A stretch of 64,000 bases of DNA from contig JADANN010000279.1 of the NCBI GenBank assembly GCA_018806985.1, positions 248,001 through 312,000 on the forward strand. Direction: 5' to 3'. The notes beneath the pieces are model-generated. The model was given only the letters and a program-made list of their open reading frames with translations. It was not told the origin of the DNA and made no database searches. A program made the translations under genes and the position numbers. Positions 35,610 to 47,213 of the stretch are shown here, piece by piece (position 1 is the stretch's first letter; each line of letters opens with the position of its first letter). The DNA is from Angiostrongylus vasorum. Taxonomy: Eukaryota; Nematoda; Chromadorea; Rhabditida; Metastrongylidae.

Positions 35610-38600
35610 TGAGAATTGTCGTCGGCGTTGACGGCTCGGATCAAATCAGTACTAGAGTTAGTGAGTGGTACTTAAATACGGAGAAAGACTAATTCGCTGA
35701 CTCAGCGCCGCTCGTGAATCGTTATCGAGGAATCACGTCGTTGGCATTTCCACGTTCCGATCGAGGGCTATCGTTGTTTGCAAAGAGAAAAAAAAAAACC
35801 ACATCGGCATATCCTGAGTGTGTCTAATATTCGACAACGATATCCTTTAGGAGCTTAGCGTCGATCAAAATGAACAAAAAAGAATGAACTAAAAGCACTG
35901 AAACCGGTGACACATTGTTAACCGACCCACATCCGGCAGAACCTAACTGATAAATGATCGTTCTATGGGTAAAATTCTCCCCATGAAGTCACTTTCCAAG
36001 TTCATACAATATAGGAGTTATAAAACTCTTTCGAAAAGAAATACGCTTTTCTATTGGTTTACTAATTAACTTTTTGCCTGGTGAGATCAGCATGCCGTCT
36101 TAATTCGGTTGCAAAAAATTAGCTTTCGTGCTTTCCCTTTGTGAAACTCCCACCAAAAATCGCTTCCGTGATCAATCGTATGCTGATCACTTCACTTGTA
36201 TAAGTTGAAACTGTAACACTAAACTAACTAAAACAACGAAATGATCAAAAGCTAGTTTAGTGGTTTCCTTTTATCTCTTTTTTTTTAGAAGTATATGATG
36301 CTTTTCTTATCATGAAAATTATGTAATAGCAGCAACCTTTTTGCAACTCTCCGTTTTTTGTGGACACCTTGCAAGAGTTCCCATATTATTCACCGGTGGT
36401 GATATTTTCTTCGATATCCCAGCTTTTTATTGAAACTCTCTTTTCGATACTTTACAAGACTCCAGAGAATTCGCTTAAATTTTTTCTTCGTGGGTTTGTT
36501 TTCACTAAGGAGAAGAAACGGGAGCTGTAACCGAGTTAGAAAAAAAGTATCTGACAATGCTGCTGCAATTTTGAACTGTTGGTGTTGGACTGTATTGCAA
36601 TGTAATGATGAAGTACTATTGTAACAACAACAACGAAAAGATTGGGTTGCGATAAAGTTAAAATCACATCCATTGTTTGTCGGTTCGCAGATTAGCACCT
36701 TTATGCATTAATTTCAATGCGTTAGTGCCCGAAAATAATTACACTGCATCTCATTTAAAGCTCAGATATCTCAGATCATTGTGAATTTAACTAGTTGCTA
36801 TAAAAGTCTCAAAATTTGTAGATTCTTTTTGCTAAAAACAAGTCTTAATAACGAGATGAAATTTCGATTTTATGAATCTCCTGATTCTTTCGCCGTTTTC
36901 TGTTTTGTTCATCTCATCGAGTATCCAAACAGCGAAGTAGTTGAACAAACGAGATGTCGTCCTGGACGGCACCAACCCTTCCTCTAATACGATGTCGGGG
37001 ATTTACCATAGTTGAGTTTAAATTGTTGAAACAGTTCTATATTGATGACATTCCCAGACGTTGGTTTCAAAAAATCAAGTAAATACTAATAATCAAGACA
37101 ATTTACATGAATAATAGAGAAAAATCTCTCCCACAAGGACTTCAGTTCCTCAATCACTTGAATATGAAGCTATCCAGTGATTCAAACTCGCAGCAGTGGA
37201 CGGTGTGATTCAATGAAAGGTCGCCAAAAAACACCTCGTTCAACGCAAAATTTGAAGGGCAACCTAGGTTTAGGACGAAATCAGTTGCATAAAGATCGTT
37301 GATCTTTCGTGAGTTTTAAATTCAACCGCAAAAAAATGTTGTTATTTATTACCTCCTCTGTGTTCGCCAATGTATGTGCTATGTAATAATAGAGATTTTA
37401 GAGAACAAATTTTTAAGAAGGTTGAAAGAGGCTGCTTTTTAATAGCGAACAAACAATTGAATCCTTAGAATGTCCCTCAAAATAAAATACTCCACGAACC
37501 GATCTTTAACGATTGGAAATACACAAAATTCACATTGTTTATAAAATGGGTTATTTCATCAGTCAGTTGGAAATTCTTTTTTTTTCTGATGAAACAAAAG
37601 GTTGAATGTGACACTTTAAGCTACAACACTGTATGACTAAGCGAAGACGCAAAAACAGCGCTAAAAACAGTAAACCGTATTTTACGTCTTACCCGACGGC
37701 CAACTCATGCTCATTATTCTTTCATAAGCTCTTCGTTATTTTCAAATTTTGATTGCTCTGCTTGCATTTTCATAGGTTCTATTTACATCAACTTCTTTCC
37801 AGATTTAGATGATTTGTTGATTCTGTTTTCGCTGAATCAAACCGAGGTAAATCTTCTGTATACACATAATCATATTTGATCCTGCGTTTGTTGATATACT
37901 TGTGTAATTGCGGGTTGCACAATACACGTTCATTTGGCTGAACGCCTACAATCAATTAACTGGACGACATAGAAGGAGTAGACATTTAAGATTTTTTTTT
38001 TGGAAAAGATATATACTTTTTCTAGTCTGCATAACCTATGCCCATCTATGCTTGCACACAATCTCTACAGTAAAACCCAACAGAGCCGATCTAACTCTGT
38101 GTACCTGCCAACGTTGGTCACTCCGAGAATCGACGACTATGTACCAAAAGTGTGCTGTTCTTCGTCTTTCTTCAGTAAGAGGAAGCTCTTCATGACGGTT
38201 ATATCCAAAAAGAAGTTTGCTAATGTTTATGAGAGTTACTCGTTGAAAAGCGAGGTTACAGGACACAAAAATGATAAGTGTTTGCGGCGCTTTGATGGCT
38301 TTCAGCCTAACGGTTCATTGTGAAAGCAGAGCAGTCACACATGACATAGATAGCATCCCCATTGTTAAAGCATTAGCATTTATAATGAAACAGGTCGTAA
38401 CAAATACTAGAAGTTTTTATATCAGACAAGTGTACATTCCTCGTCTTTTCTCACTTCATTTTTCATTGTCGTCTTTTTTTCATTTTCAGTTTTCAGTTTT
38501 TTCGTTGCTCCTCAAATACTTTGCCCTCAATGTGTCGTCATTACCGATCGAATACAAAAAAACATAAAAACTGCATTTATCACCGAACGACATTTACAGT

Positions 38601-38720
38601 GTGATCGCCTCTCGTGCAGAGGTTGATGTACCAATAAGCTGTCACCAATATGCACTATAGTGATGTCCAGGTGAGAACTGAAATCATTGGCCTTCACAAT
38701 TTTAGGGCTTAATGATCGAT
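35610..38720. other. intergenic sequence between the galectin genes
   Basis: AT-rich, with many chance frames (for example 36390-36698 minus and 37908-38567 plus) but no recognised motif. It should include the promoter of paralogue 1 and the 3' flank of paralogue 2. Confidence 0.4.
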
Positions 38721-40543
38721 TTACCCATTAACTGGTTGTCTCGCGCTGAAATATGATGAAAGACAAACCGCTGGAGGCACGTAGGCAGTCGTACCGTACC
38801 CGCCATATCCGGAATGACCATAATCGGGGGTATCATTCCAATCTGTGACACATTAATAGATATCAATGTTCTTTCAAAAACTACAAAGTGGTTATTGAAT
38901 CTTTACGAACTATAAAATTAGACCTCTATGGAAATGAAAGCCACGGAAATTGACTTTCTCGATGTAAACATCACCCTTCAAACCAATTGCTTGAACAGAT
39001 TCAGCGGGAAATCGGTGATTAAACGATGCCAGATGATGACCGTTTACTTCAATCTGGATTTGTTTTAATATTAATTTGTTGTCAACATTAGCAAACATTT
39101 TTCTTCCAAATAAAGTTGATGTTGCTACATCAACAATCTACTTAGTTAGACAATAGGCAACAAGAGTTGAGAGATTCCTTCTTAAAGTAGGCGTGCCTTA
39201 TTTTTATAGTTACAAGCGACTTCGTTTTTTTTCCACTTTTCATAATTTTATCCCAAATTCTTGGTTGTACAACGATCTTTCAAACATTAGTTACAAGCAA
39301 TAAAAATTTCATGTAGTTAGTTTGTAACTAACTGCTTAATACTAACCTCGGGTCAGCTAAATCATCTGAAGAATTATTGGTTAATGTTACCGAGGTTTGG
39401 TGAAAGTTGGGTTTTCAAGTATTGATATTATAATTGTTAGGCAGCTATTCTATTGTGTTATAAATCGACATTTGAATATAACTACTTTGTACTTACATCA
39501 TAATGACATTGACGGACGTAAATATGCAAATGAAAGTGCTCATGACTATGAAGCGGATTATGGTGACGTACCTAAATAAACACTATGGTTTTCATTCATT
39601 CATTAATATCTTCTCCATGTTGTCCTCTTTGTTCAGTAAAAATTCCTAGTCTTCGAAACAGTGAAATGTATTGGTTTTTCCGTAGTTCCGTAGTTTTCGC
39701 AAATATTGACATACCTCCGGTCCCCATGATCCGTAACTGCATGAGTTCATCACAACAGTGTGCTCATGATGAAAACGAAAATTTATATGAAGCACAATAT
39801 GCGGTCCAGATAGCAACTCCACAGCAAAATCCCTATGAAAAAAAACTAGTGGGATAACTAAGAAATGAAAGTAGCACGCTATCGATTCTTTAGCGTTACA
39901 CTCGTCTTTCAATCTTTAATAAGAACAGTTCTAGATGTTATTGAAATGTTCTGAAACTGTAATAACACTATTACATTCACACCTTGTTATCCCACCGATC
40001 CCCCTCATCTAATGATTACGAGCCGATTATGGTAGACGGCCCGCTCTTGGATGGAGAATATCAGAGGGGACTTAGACCAAAGCAACAATACTGTTTTCTG
40101 AGCAGCACTTAGCTTCAAACAGCCGAGCTTCCTATTTTAAGCACTAGATTGACTTCTGCCTTCTATATCTGCATCTACATACTCATGTAATGATTCGATT
40201 CTTTTGAAAAATGGGTGCCAGACTACTAAAAATGCACTGTAGAGGATACGTTGTCACCTACAGATAAACGTTTCACTTCTACTCTGGAAAAACACTACCT
40301 TCTACCTATGGTCGTCTTCTAACTAGGAGCAATAAAGTTTCAACACTTCTCTATCATAAACTTTAAATGCTCCGACCTCTCACTCCAGTCTAAGAAAATC
40401 TAATATTCCATATATTAGTATAATAGTCGTTCCAGGTAAATGAAGAAAACGAACTTATGATGTCCATGCCGAACTTCCCCATGTATGTCGATTTCACATC
40501 CATCCCTCAACTGCTCATGGATTGGAATCGCACATGGCACCGG
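38721..40543 (-). CDS. galectin, single sugar-binding domain (paralogue 2), first exon not found
   Basis: Exons: 40543-40455, 39832-39715, 39571-39497, 39053-38924 and 38842-38721 (TAA). Exon lengths of 89 and 118 match paralogue 1 exactly, and 75 plus 130 equals its 205-base exon, so an extra 443-base intron splits the sugar-binding domain after HYD. Blocks: CAIPIHEQLRDGCEIDIHG, VELLSGPHIVLHINFRF, TVVMNSCSYGSWGPEVR, IEVNGHHLASFNHRFP and GLKGDVYIEKVNFRGF. All the usual contacts (HxNxR, Asn, WGxExR) are intact. The tail is DYGHSGYGGYGTTAYVPP, then VCLSSYFSARQPVNG. A short starting exon like MHDVYSP of paralogue 1 should lie upstream of 40543 but could not be identified. Donors at 40454 (GTTCGT) and 38923 (GTCTAA) are weak. 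Confidence 0.87.
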
Positions 40544-40544
40544 C

Positions 40545-41165
40545 TAAATCAGGCGATTTTGGTGTTTATGATTGTGAAATATAAATTAGACAGTGTACGT
40601 TTTCAGTTTACAAGAATCAATGAGCAAGATGTAACAAACCGGGTAGTGAACAACATGCATAGCGACGAGATGTGAGTAACAGTGCTCAGTGATAGCGTGA
40701 ACTTCCTCTTAAATGGCCCATTTCTGGATGACTCACAATGATAACGACCGCGCATCGATATGGTGCTGGTGTGTCAACGTCTTATAGTTTTTGTTGCAAA
40801 ATAGGTACCACATTTCTAAGATGTTTCGCTGGACTGGAAGCCTAACAATGAACGCAAAGCCCATACCAATGCCACACGTAAACCTACCGTTCATCTTGAT
40901 TCTATAGTCGATTTAGCTCATTTAGGTGGTCCAGCAGACTAACTATTCAGCACGTTAAAAAATTTCTCAACAAAGAACCATTGACGGCACCATACTCAAC
41001 GAAATAAAACATATATGAACCACGAGTATGCTAAGGATATAAATAAAGCTCGGAACCTTTGTTGTGCTCCGAATTTGCGATTTCCTTTTCAGAGAGCTGG
41101 ATTACTATACACCACGCCAACCATGACCCTTTTTTGTCTTTTCGTTAGCCAGTTTTTACTCTAGT
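40545..41165. other. upstream region of galectin paralogue 2
   Basis: Must contain the missing first exon or an SL acceptor, but no candidate keeps frame convincingly. Confidence 0.35.
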
Positions 41166-41169
41166 GGTG

Positions 41170-41560
41170 TCACCAAGAAGAGAGTTGCACAGTGGTTGTG
41201 ATGCCGTTGAACATGAGCACGGTGCTACTTAGACCTCGATTTGGACTCACTAAACCCCTCATCCATCCGGAGTCCGGAAATTAGTATCGGACTCGTCTAG
41301 GAAAAATTGACTCTCTGTAATACAAATGGCAACGCTCTATCTCGGCTATCTCAGGAATCCGGAAGATCGACTCTACGGCCCTTCAACAACATTCGCGATC
41401 AAAGGAAAATCCTCGAGCGGCAGCCGAAATCACACGTAAAAAGTTCGAAGATCTTCGCGGATGATGGATAATAGGAAATAAATCGAAGATGAAAATTTTG
41501 GGATTCGCACAGTAGATGTGAAAGACTGCTCGTGTAAAAAAAAATAGTTCTGTCATCAAT
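41170..41560 (+). repeat. family C SINE-like repeat
   Basis: tRNA-like head AGTTGCACAGTGGTTGTGAT, CATCCATCCGGAGTCCGGAA, CGGACTCGTCTAGGA, CCTCGAGCGGCAGCCGAAAT and CACACGTAAAAAGTTCGAAG. Confidence 0.75.
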
Positions 41561-41689
41561 CACACGCCTTAACTTTTCTCAGTTCCGAATTCATCTCGCC
41601 AGACCGTTTTAGTTAACGGTTGATTGCTGATGAGAACGTTAGATTAAAAAACTTGCTGGGAGAAAGGTCACTCAAAGGCCTCAGTTGAT

Positions 41690-41935
41690 GTGAAGGCCAG
41701 CATGTGAGCCCCTGAAAGAGATGTCGTGAGTTCGAAGTCTACACATTCCAAGTTTTGCTCATAGCTCTGCACCGTTCTAGCTGCATCTGACATACTACCG
41801 TGCCATAGAAGAAAGAAATGGCAGTGAATAAAGCTAAACGTTGTGATTTCGACTCCCTCTTCAGCTTAACTGAGTTCAATGCCGATTTGTGCTCGCCAGA
41901 TCATTCCCCTTAATGGGTGATTGGCGATAGCACCG
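41690..41935 (+). repeat. family B fragment
   Basis: CTTCAGCTTAACTGAGTTCA, GATTTGTGCTCGCCAGATCA and GGTGATTGGCGATAGCACC match the family's non-tRNA half. Confidence 0.65.
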
Positions 41936-42239
41936 TTAGAGGAAAAAACATAGTGAATGACTCATTAGGGATTTGTTTGTCACTATTCACCGTTGGTCAT
42001 TATCTGGGTTGTTTAATAATGTTTGTGCTGAAATTTTAACTTTCGCGATAGCTGGCATAATAAAAAAAAGATATTCTTTAGCCATTATTTTCTTCATGAG
42101 CAGGCGCGAGGTTGTTAATACAGCATTTTTTCAAAACATTCAGGGTCTCGACGATTTCTCATTTTTCAAAGCTTGGAAAGGACAGCATGACACACAATCC
42201 ACTCAGCCAAACACATCCATGACAGAAGTTGGATGAACT

Positions 42240-42540
42240 CAATGCATAAAACAATACTGATGCTGAGAAATTTGCAAAATTCCGGACCGAAGATGTCTGC
42301 GGTGAGGATCAAACACGCTTTTACCCTTTTCGATGGCGAAAGCGTCCTCACCACACCATGCGGCTCCTTCGTTTCGCCTCTCCCTTAGCTGGATTTCTAC
42401 CTACCACTGCCATTAGCAAACCACCGTCAACGGGATTGATCTGGGGAACAGAAATCGGGATTGAACCCAGTTAATCTGAAGCTGTAATCGAAGTCACAAT
42501 GTTAGATTTTTTATTTGCTGTCTTCTACAATTTTTCACAG
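42240..42540 (-). repeat. family B SINE-like repeat
   Basis: TGCTGAGAAATTTGCAAAAT, the minus-strand tRNA-like GCATGGTGTGGTGAGGACGC stretch, GGATTGATCTGGGGAACAGA and TTTCACAGCAAGGTATG. Forms an inverted pair with the next copy. Confidence 0.8.
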
Positions 42541-42544
42541 CAAG

Positions 42545-42800
42545 GTATGTCTGGATCAATCCCCTTGAAGGATGATTACTGATGACACTGGTAGATAGAA
42601 AACTAGTTGGAAGAAAGACCCAACGAAGAAAGTGCTTGGTGTGGTGGTGAACACGTCTGCCTCCGGAAATGGTAATAGCGTGTTCGATCCCTACCGCAGA
42701 CACATGTAGTCCGGAGTTTTGCAAATATCCCAGCATCACTGTGGTTGTATTTCACACAATCCCTGCAGTGAAAAATTGTAGTAGATAGTAAGTAGAAAAG
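42545..42800 (+). repeat. family B SINE-like repeat
   Basis: GGATCAATCCCCTTGAAGG, CTTGGTGTGGTGGTGAACAC (A-box region), GTTCGATCCCTACC (B box), TTTTGCAAATATCCCAGCAT and a GTGAAAAATTGTAGTAG tail. Confidence 0.82.
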
Positions 42801-43200
42801 GTATCTTACTTGGATACTTGAACGGCCTTTCCTCATTGGTTATGCGGGCACCAGCATAATCTCCATTTATCGGAGTGTTGCTGGTTTAGCCATTGCATTT
42901 TCCTGGAGGTCAACCTAGCCAAAGTCTGCCCCAGTTCATCATCACCACAGGCAGTCGCCACCCTTGTGGATCGGAAGGAGATTTGCCACAATGCGACTAC
43001 TTTGATACCAGAACCGTGGTGGATCTTGGTATTGGTAATGGCTTACTTTTTAGTTGGGCTTCCTAGTGAAAAGTCCAGACTCGTTCTCAGCTTGGAAGGC
43101 CCTGCCGGGTTGACTAATCCTCCGCTGTACATCACAACCTGACATCCAGGATTATCCACCTCCCTACCACGATGGGGCGCTAAACCGTAGAGAAACAAAA
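42800..43200 (-). repeat. family D dispersed repeat
   Basis: Minus-strand copy with GGTTTAGCGCC at its start near 43185, a GTAGTCGCATTGTGGC segment and the CCAGCAACACTCCGATAAAT end. Abuts the family B copy. Confidence 0.8.
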
Positions 43201-43539
43201 AGAGGTATCACTGCACAAATTTCATTAACATAACCCACCCATCTTTTATGTGGACACTTTGAGGTCTACCCACTCATCCAGCCTATTCGTTCCAACACAC
43301 TGTACAAGGTACACCGTAACTTGACTCGTAGAATTGCTGTCTTACCGTTAGAACAATTTATGCTGTCGTGCGTTGCTTATAGACTACCACACAAACGGTT
43401 AAGAACTACCTTTGTGTCTTAGAGAGCGTGGTGGTATTTCAATCACCGCTTCCGACTTCTCTTAATCGGCTGTTTTTAAGCAACATACGTTTTATTATTT
43501 ATTCCATTTTTTTTTGACACGCCTTACACGCCTACTGTG

Positions 43540-43865
43540 CGGAACCCAGGACTTCTCACATCCAATTCGTTTCCTCTTATCCACTGTCCACGAAGATCTT
43601 CCATCTTTACGTGTGGCTTCGGTTGCTGCTTGAGGATTTTCTTTTCACCTTGAATGTTTTAGAATGCTGGTCAGACAATTCTCCATGAGTCCTGAGATAG
43701 CCGTGTTGGAGCATTTCCAGTTGGATTGCAGAGAGTGATTTTTTTCACAGACAAGTCCGGTACCAATTTCCCGACCCACGAGGGATGACAGGCCTGCTTG
43801 GCCCGGAGCGGAATCGAAATAGCACCATGGTCGAGATGACGGACATCATTACCACTGTGCCATCC
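43540..43865 (-). repeat. family C SINE-like repeat
   Basis: The clearest tRNA-like head of this family: on the minus strand GGTGGATGGCACAGTGGTAA (A-box region) and, about 45 bases on, ATTTCGATTCCGCTCC (B box). The body continues to the ATTCGTTTCCTCTTATCC segment. Confidence 0.8.
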
Positions 43866-43875
43866 ACCCCCTGAG

Positions 43876-43876
<1 letters not shown>

Positions 43877-43918
<42 letters not shown>
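43877..43918. repeat. (TA)n microsatellite
   Basis: About 21 uninterrupted TA units between a family C head and a family A tail. Confidence 0.97.
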
Positions 43919-43919
<1 letters not shown>

Positions 43920-43920
<1 letters not shown>

Positions 43921-44200
43921 GCCCTCTGCGTTGATCAATCTCTGAGGGATGCGCCATGCATTCGACTTCATTAAACGTCGTTTGGAGGTGATTGAATGCA
44001 TATCTGGCCTTTACAGTGACTCGCAGTGTCCCACTGATATATCGAGCCAGTGCTACTATCCTCTTAAACAAGTCTGGTACCAATTTGCCGACCCCGGAGG
44101 GATGGAAGGCTTCATGAGCCATGGGCGCGGGGATCGATTCCACGTGTATGTTGGAGGGCGCCTCCAACTACTGCGCCACATGCACCCAAGTGACATATAT
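43920..44200 (-). repeat. family A SINE-like repeat
   Basis: Minus-strand copy with AGATATGCATTCAATCACCT, a CAGACTTGTTTAAGAGGATA-like block, GGAATCGATCCCCGCGCCC and head text near GTGGCGCAGTAGTTGG. Near full length. Confidence 0.87.
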
Positions 44201-44439
44201 AGCTGTACTTAATTGATTTGCAATGAAGGAGAGAATGAACAGGACCTTATTTTCACTAGACTTTTCGTTTTGATGTTTGCCTTTTTCCTCTGAAACTATC
44301 CCGAGTAGCTATCATTTCGTAGCCATTGCAATTGGCTATTTTACGTTCCAAACCCAGAAATTCTTCCTTCTGCTCTCTTTCTGTGCACATACCGGCCTAA
44401 AACTCTTATAATTTTTTCCTGTGCTTCTCGGAAATTCTT

Positions 44440-44640
44440 GGGTCCTATTCGTTTTCCCTCGCATTCTTCGTCAACAAAGGCCTTCTAACACGTGTTGTTT
44501 TTGCTGTTGCTTGAGAATTTCGTTTTCCTTGTGAATGTCGTAGAATGTTGCTCGAGTCCATTCTCTTTCTAATGTTGGAGGTAGCCGAGCTGAGCGTCCT
44601 CAGATTAGTCTGGGAGAGCGTTTACGAGGTGGTGCAAACT
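44440..44640 (-). repeat. family C SINE-like repeat, truncated
   Basis: Text parallel to 43560-43740: CGCATTCTTCG, CTGTTGCTTGAGAATTTCG, TGAATGTCGTAGAATG and GTTGGAGGTAGCCGAGCTGA. Confidence 0.65.
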
Positions 44641-44649
44641 CTTGTAACT

Positions 44650-45180
44650 AAAAAATTACAGAGCATAGTTATAGAAACGAAATCCAATCGTTGACACCAG
44701 AGAATATCACTAAGCATTACTATGTAAAGGTTATATTTTTTACACCTAGAAACTCCGTAAAAAAAATACCCATCAAAATTGCCGATGGTCACTAAATTTA
44801 GAAGACAACTTCTGTATGAATTTTTTAAAGTTAGTATCATTTGTAAGAATTAGATAGACTAAACTTGTAATTTTCGTAATAAACCGAAACCATAACGAAT
44901 TTGCGCAACGCGATAGCCGTCATACTACGAAAATCTTTGGAATGGTCCAATGCTTCAGTTCATGATTTCGCACTTTAGAAATCAGGACAGGACCAATAAA
45001 ACCCGTAGACCATACGATCTCAATCTAACCGTCCACGCAACAGAAATCTTGTTGGATTGAGGATGGAAAATAGTGCGATGCAAAGAAACCATATTAAGCC
45101 AGGGTCGCTCACTCGATTACTGATTAACACTTCCTAAACATGGTAAAATACGATACAACAACACTTTTTTGGGAGTCCCA
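44650..45180. other. no feature recognised
   Basis: AT-rich. The 72-codon minus-strand frame at 44622-44840 is unsupported. Confidence 0.4.
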
Positions 45181-45603
45181 TTCCAACTTTTCAGCGGATT
45201 TGTTTCATTTATTTCTTCACAGATTTCTACTTTACTGTTGAAAACATTCATAACAATACTTGACTGAATGTTTGTTTCTGTCATGCCTTTTATTCAGACA
45301 AATTTACTACTACGTTATAGAAGGAACTGTAATTTACCATAATAATCAACATGTTTTCATATTTTTTGAGCTTATACGAGGTTGATAGATATGTTTATTC
45401 GCCTAACGTTTCGACGTCTTCGTCTTCGTTAGAGCTGACGATCCTTGTCGATGGTCCACAGTTGTTCCTCTTCTCGATGTGGCATCATCGTCTCGCATCG
45501 AACTGGATCTTCGTCAGTTGAGCATCTCGGAGTGAAGCATACTCACCCGGCGACGCTCTTTTATACAGTGCGGTTGTTGTTTACATGAATATCCGTTGAT
45601 AAT

Positions 45604-45779
45604 ACTTTGTTTTTTAACGGGTAAGCCACCCTGCAGCAGTCGGTATTTTCTCACCTAGCACATAGCGAATAGCACGTTAAACGACGGTCAGTTTCAAAAC
45701 TATTGTTTTGTTATTCGCTATGTGCTAGCTAAGAAAATACCGACTGCTGCAGGGTGGCTTATCAGCTAAAAAACAAATT
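45604..45779. repeat. near-perfect hairpin inside the nested foldback
   Basis: 45622-45671 and 45712-45761 are reverse complements over 50 bases with about two mismatches. Weaker pairing extends the stem to about 68 bases, and the loop is 40 bases. Landmark: GCCACCCTGCAGCAGTCGGT on one side and its complement on the other. Confidence 0.92.
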
Positions 45780-45784
45780 ATTAT

Positions 45785-46110
45785 CAAGCGATAACTTCAA
45801 TGATGCCAAGATATTTGCAAAACACCGAACCGCAGGTTTCTGCAGTGGTGAACGAACGCTCTATTACCGATGCCGATTTGGGTTCCCCAGATCAAACCTG
45901 CTGACGGGTGATTGCTGATAGCACAAATCGATAGGACCAGCACAGAGACACGCGAAACGAAGGACTCGTATGATGTGGCGGTGAACGCGTTAACTCCTGG
46001 GAAGGCTAGTAGCACGTTCGTTCCCAACAGCAGACACCTGCGGTCAGGAGTTTTGCAAATATCTCAGTATCATTGAAGTTATATTTCGCAGCAGACCATG
46101 ATTAAAAAGA
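45785..46110 (+). repeat. family B SINE-like repeat with self-complementary ends
   Basis: The plus strand holds ATGATGTGGCGGTGAACGCG and GTTCGTTCCCAACAGC. Its start (CAAGATATTTGCAAAACACC, CCGCAGGTTTCTGCAGTGG) is the inverse of its end (CACCTGCGGTCAGGAGTTTT, GCAAATATCTCAG), so two inverted partial copies appear fused. Confidence 0.78.
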
Positions 46111-47213
46111 GTGGGTAATAAATAATAAGTTAAAATTATCAACGGATACTCATCTCAAGAACAACCGTCCTGTATAAAACAACGTCGCCGGATAAGTATG
46201 GCTCACTCGAGGTGTTCAACTAAGGAAGATCCAGTTCGATGCGAGACGAAGACGCCATATCGAGATGTGGAACAACTCTGGACCATCGACAAGGATCGTC
46301 AGCTCTGATGAAAACGAAGACATCGAAACGTTGGCCGAATAAACATATCTATCAACCTCGTTTAAGCTCAACAATATAAACACATGTTGATTGGAGAAGC
46401 TGTTACAACTAGGGTTAGCGTTTCGGGCAATGGGTTAGATTAGGAGTAAATTAGTAACTAATTCATTACCAATTCAATACTAGTCGATTCAATCCTACTT
46501 ATGGTTGTTGATATATGTTGCAAGTGGTTCACAGCCCTGCCTTATGCGAGTTAGTACGTCAGCATCGAATTCAATCCATTTTATTTATCTCCGATCCAGC
46601 CACAAATCGATGCGGCTATTGAAATGGGAAAAGTTTTGTTAATTGCAATTTAGGGTTGTGACGCCGGAAATCACAAAACAATCTCAGCCCACTTTTTCTT
46701 CGCTGTTATTATTCGCATTTACCCAACAAATATTTGAACGAATGTGGATAAGTCGATAAATATTGACAGAAATACTGGAATGGAACAAAACCAGCATTCA
46801 GTGTTAGAATAATCGGGAGCTTAATCTCTCTGTGAAGTGTAATTAAAACATCGATGGAAGCCTAAGAGTGTTAGAGATTGTAACCGTAGCAAAATTCAGA
46901 CGTTTAGGCAACTTCGATCGCAGTAATTTCTTCACAAGAGGACCCCGGAACGATCCATGTGAAAAGAGCGTGCGTTTCGCAATTCGTGTTTGATTAGACG
47001 TTTTAGTGCATGCAGCAGCTTAGTTAGCAAAGACACGAATTTTTTTAGTGAATGAACAAATGAGGTGGCGATCTTCTTGGAAGGGAAGAAGTTTCCGTGG
47101 ACAAAGTCGTTTTGAAATTGCCAGTGGATTTCTACACACTGTACCACTAGGGCACTCCAAGTAGTGTGTATTAAAGAAGACTGGATTGGTCAAATACAAA
47201 ACGATGTGGTACA

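Larger units (their letters stand above)
45344..46392. mobile_element. foldback element nested in the left arm
   Basis: The left terminus AATCAACATG and the right terminus CATGTTGATT are inverted. Arms of about 250 bases (45346-45600 and 46135-46390) share GAGGTTGATAGATATGTTTA, AGCTGACGATCCTTGTCGAT, CTCGCATCGAACTGGATCTT and GCGACG. Flanking GGAACTGT / GAAGCTGT may be the remains of a target duplication. A family B SINE sits in the centre next to a strong hairpin. Confidence 0.8.

Noticed and set aside
37908..38567. Overlapping plus-strand frames between the galectins
   Set aside because: Three frames overlap with no motif and AT-biased codons; no evidence for exons.
43800..43865. Possible tRNA gene on the minus strand
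   Set aside because: A and B boxes fit, but the sequence continues into the family C body shared by other copies.
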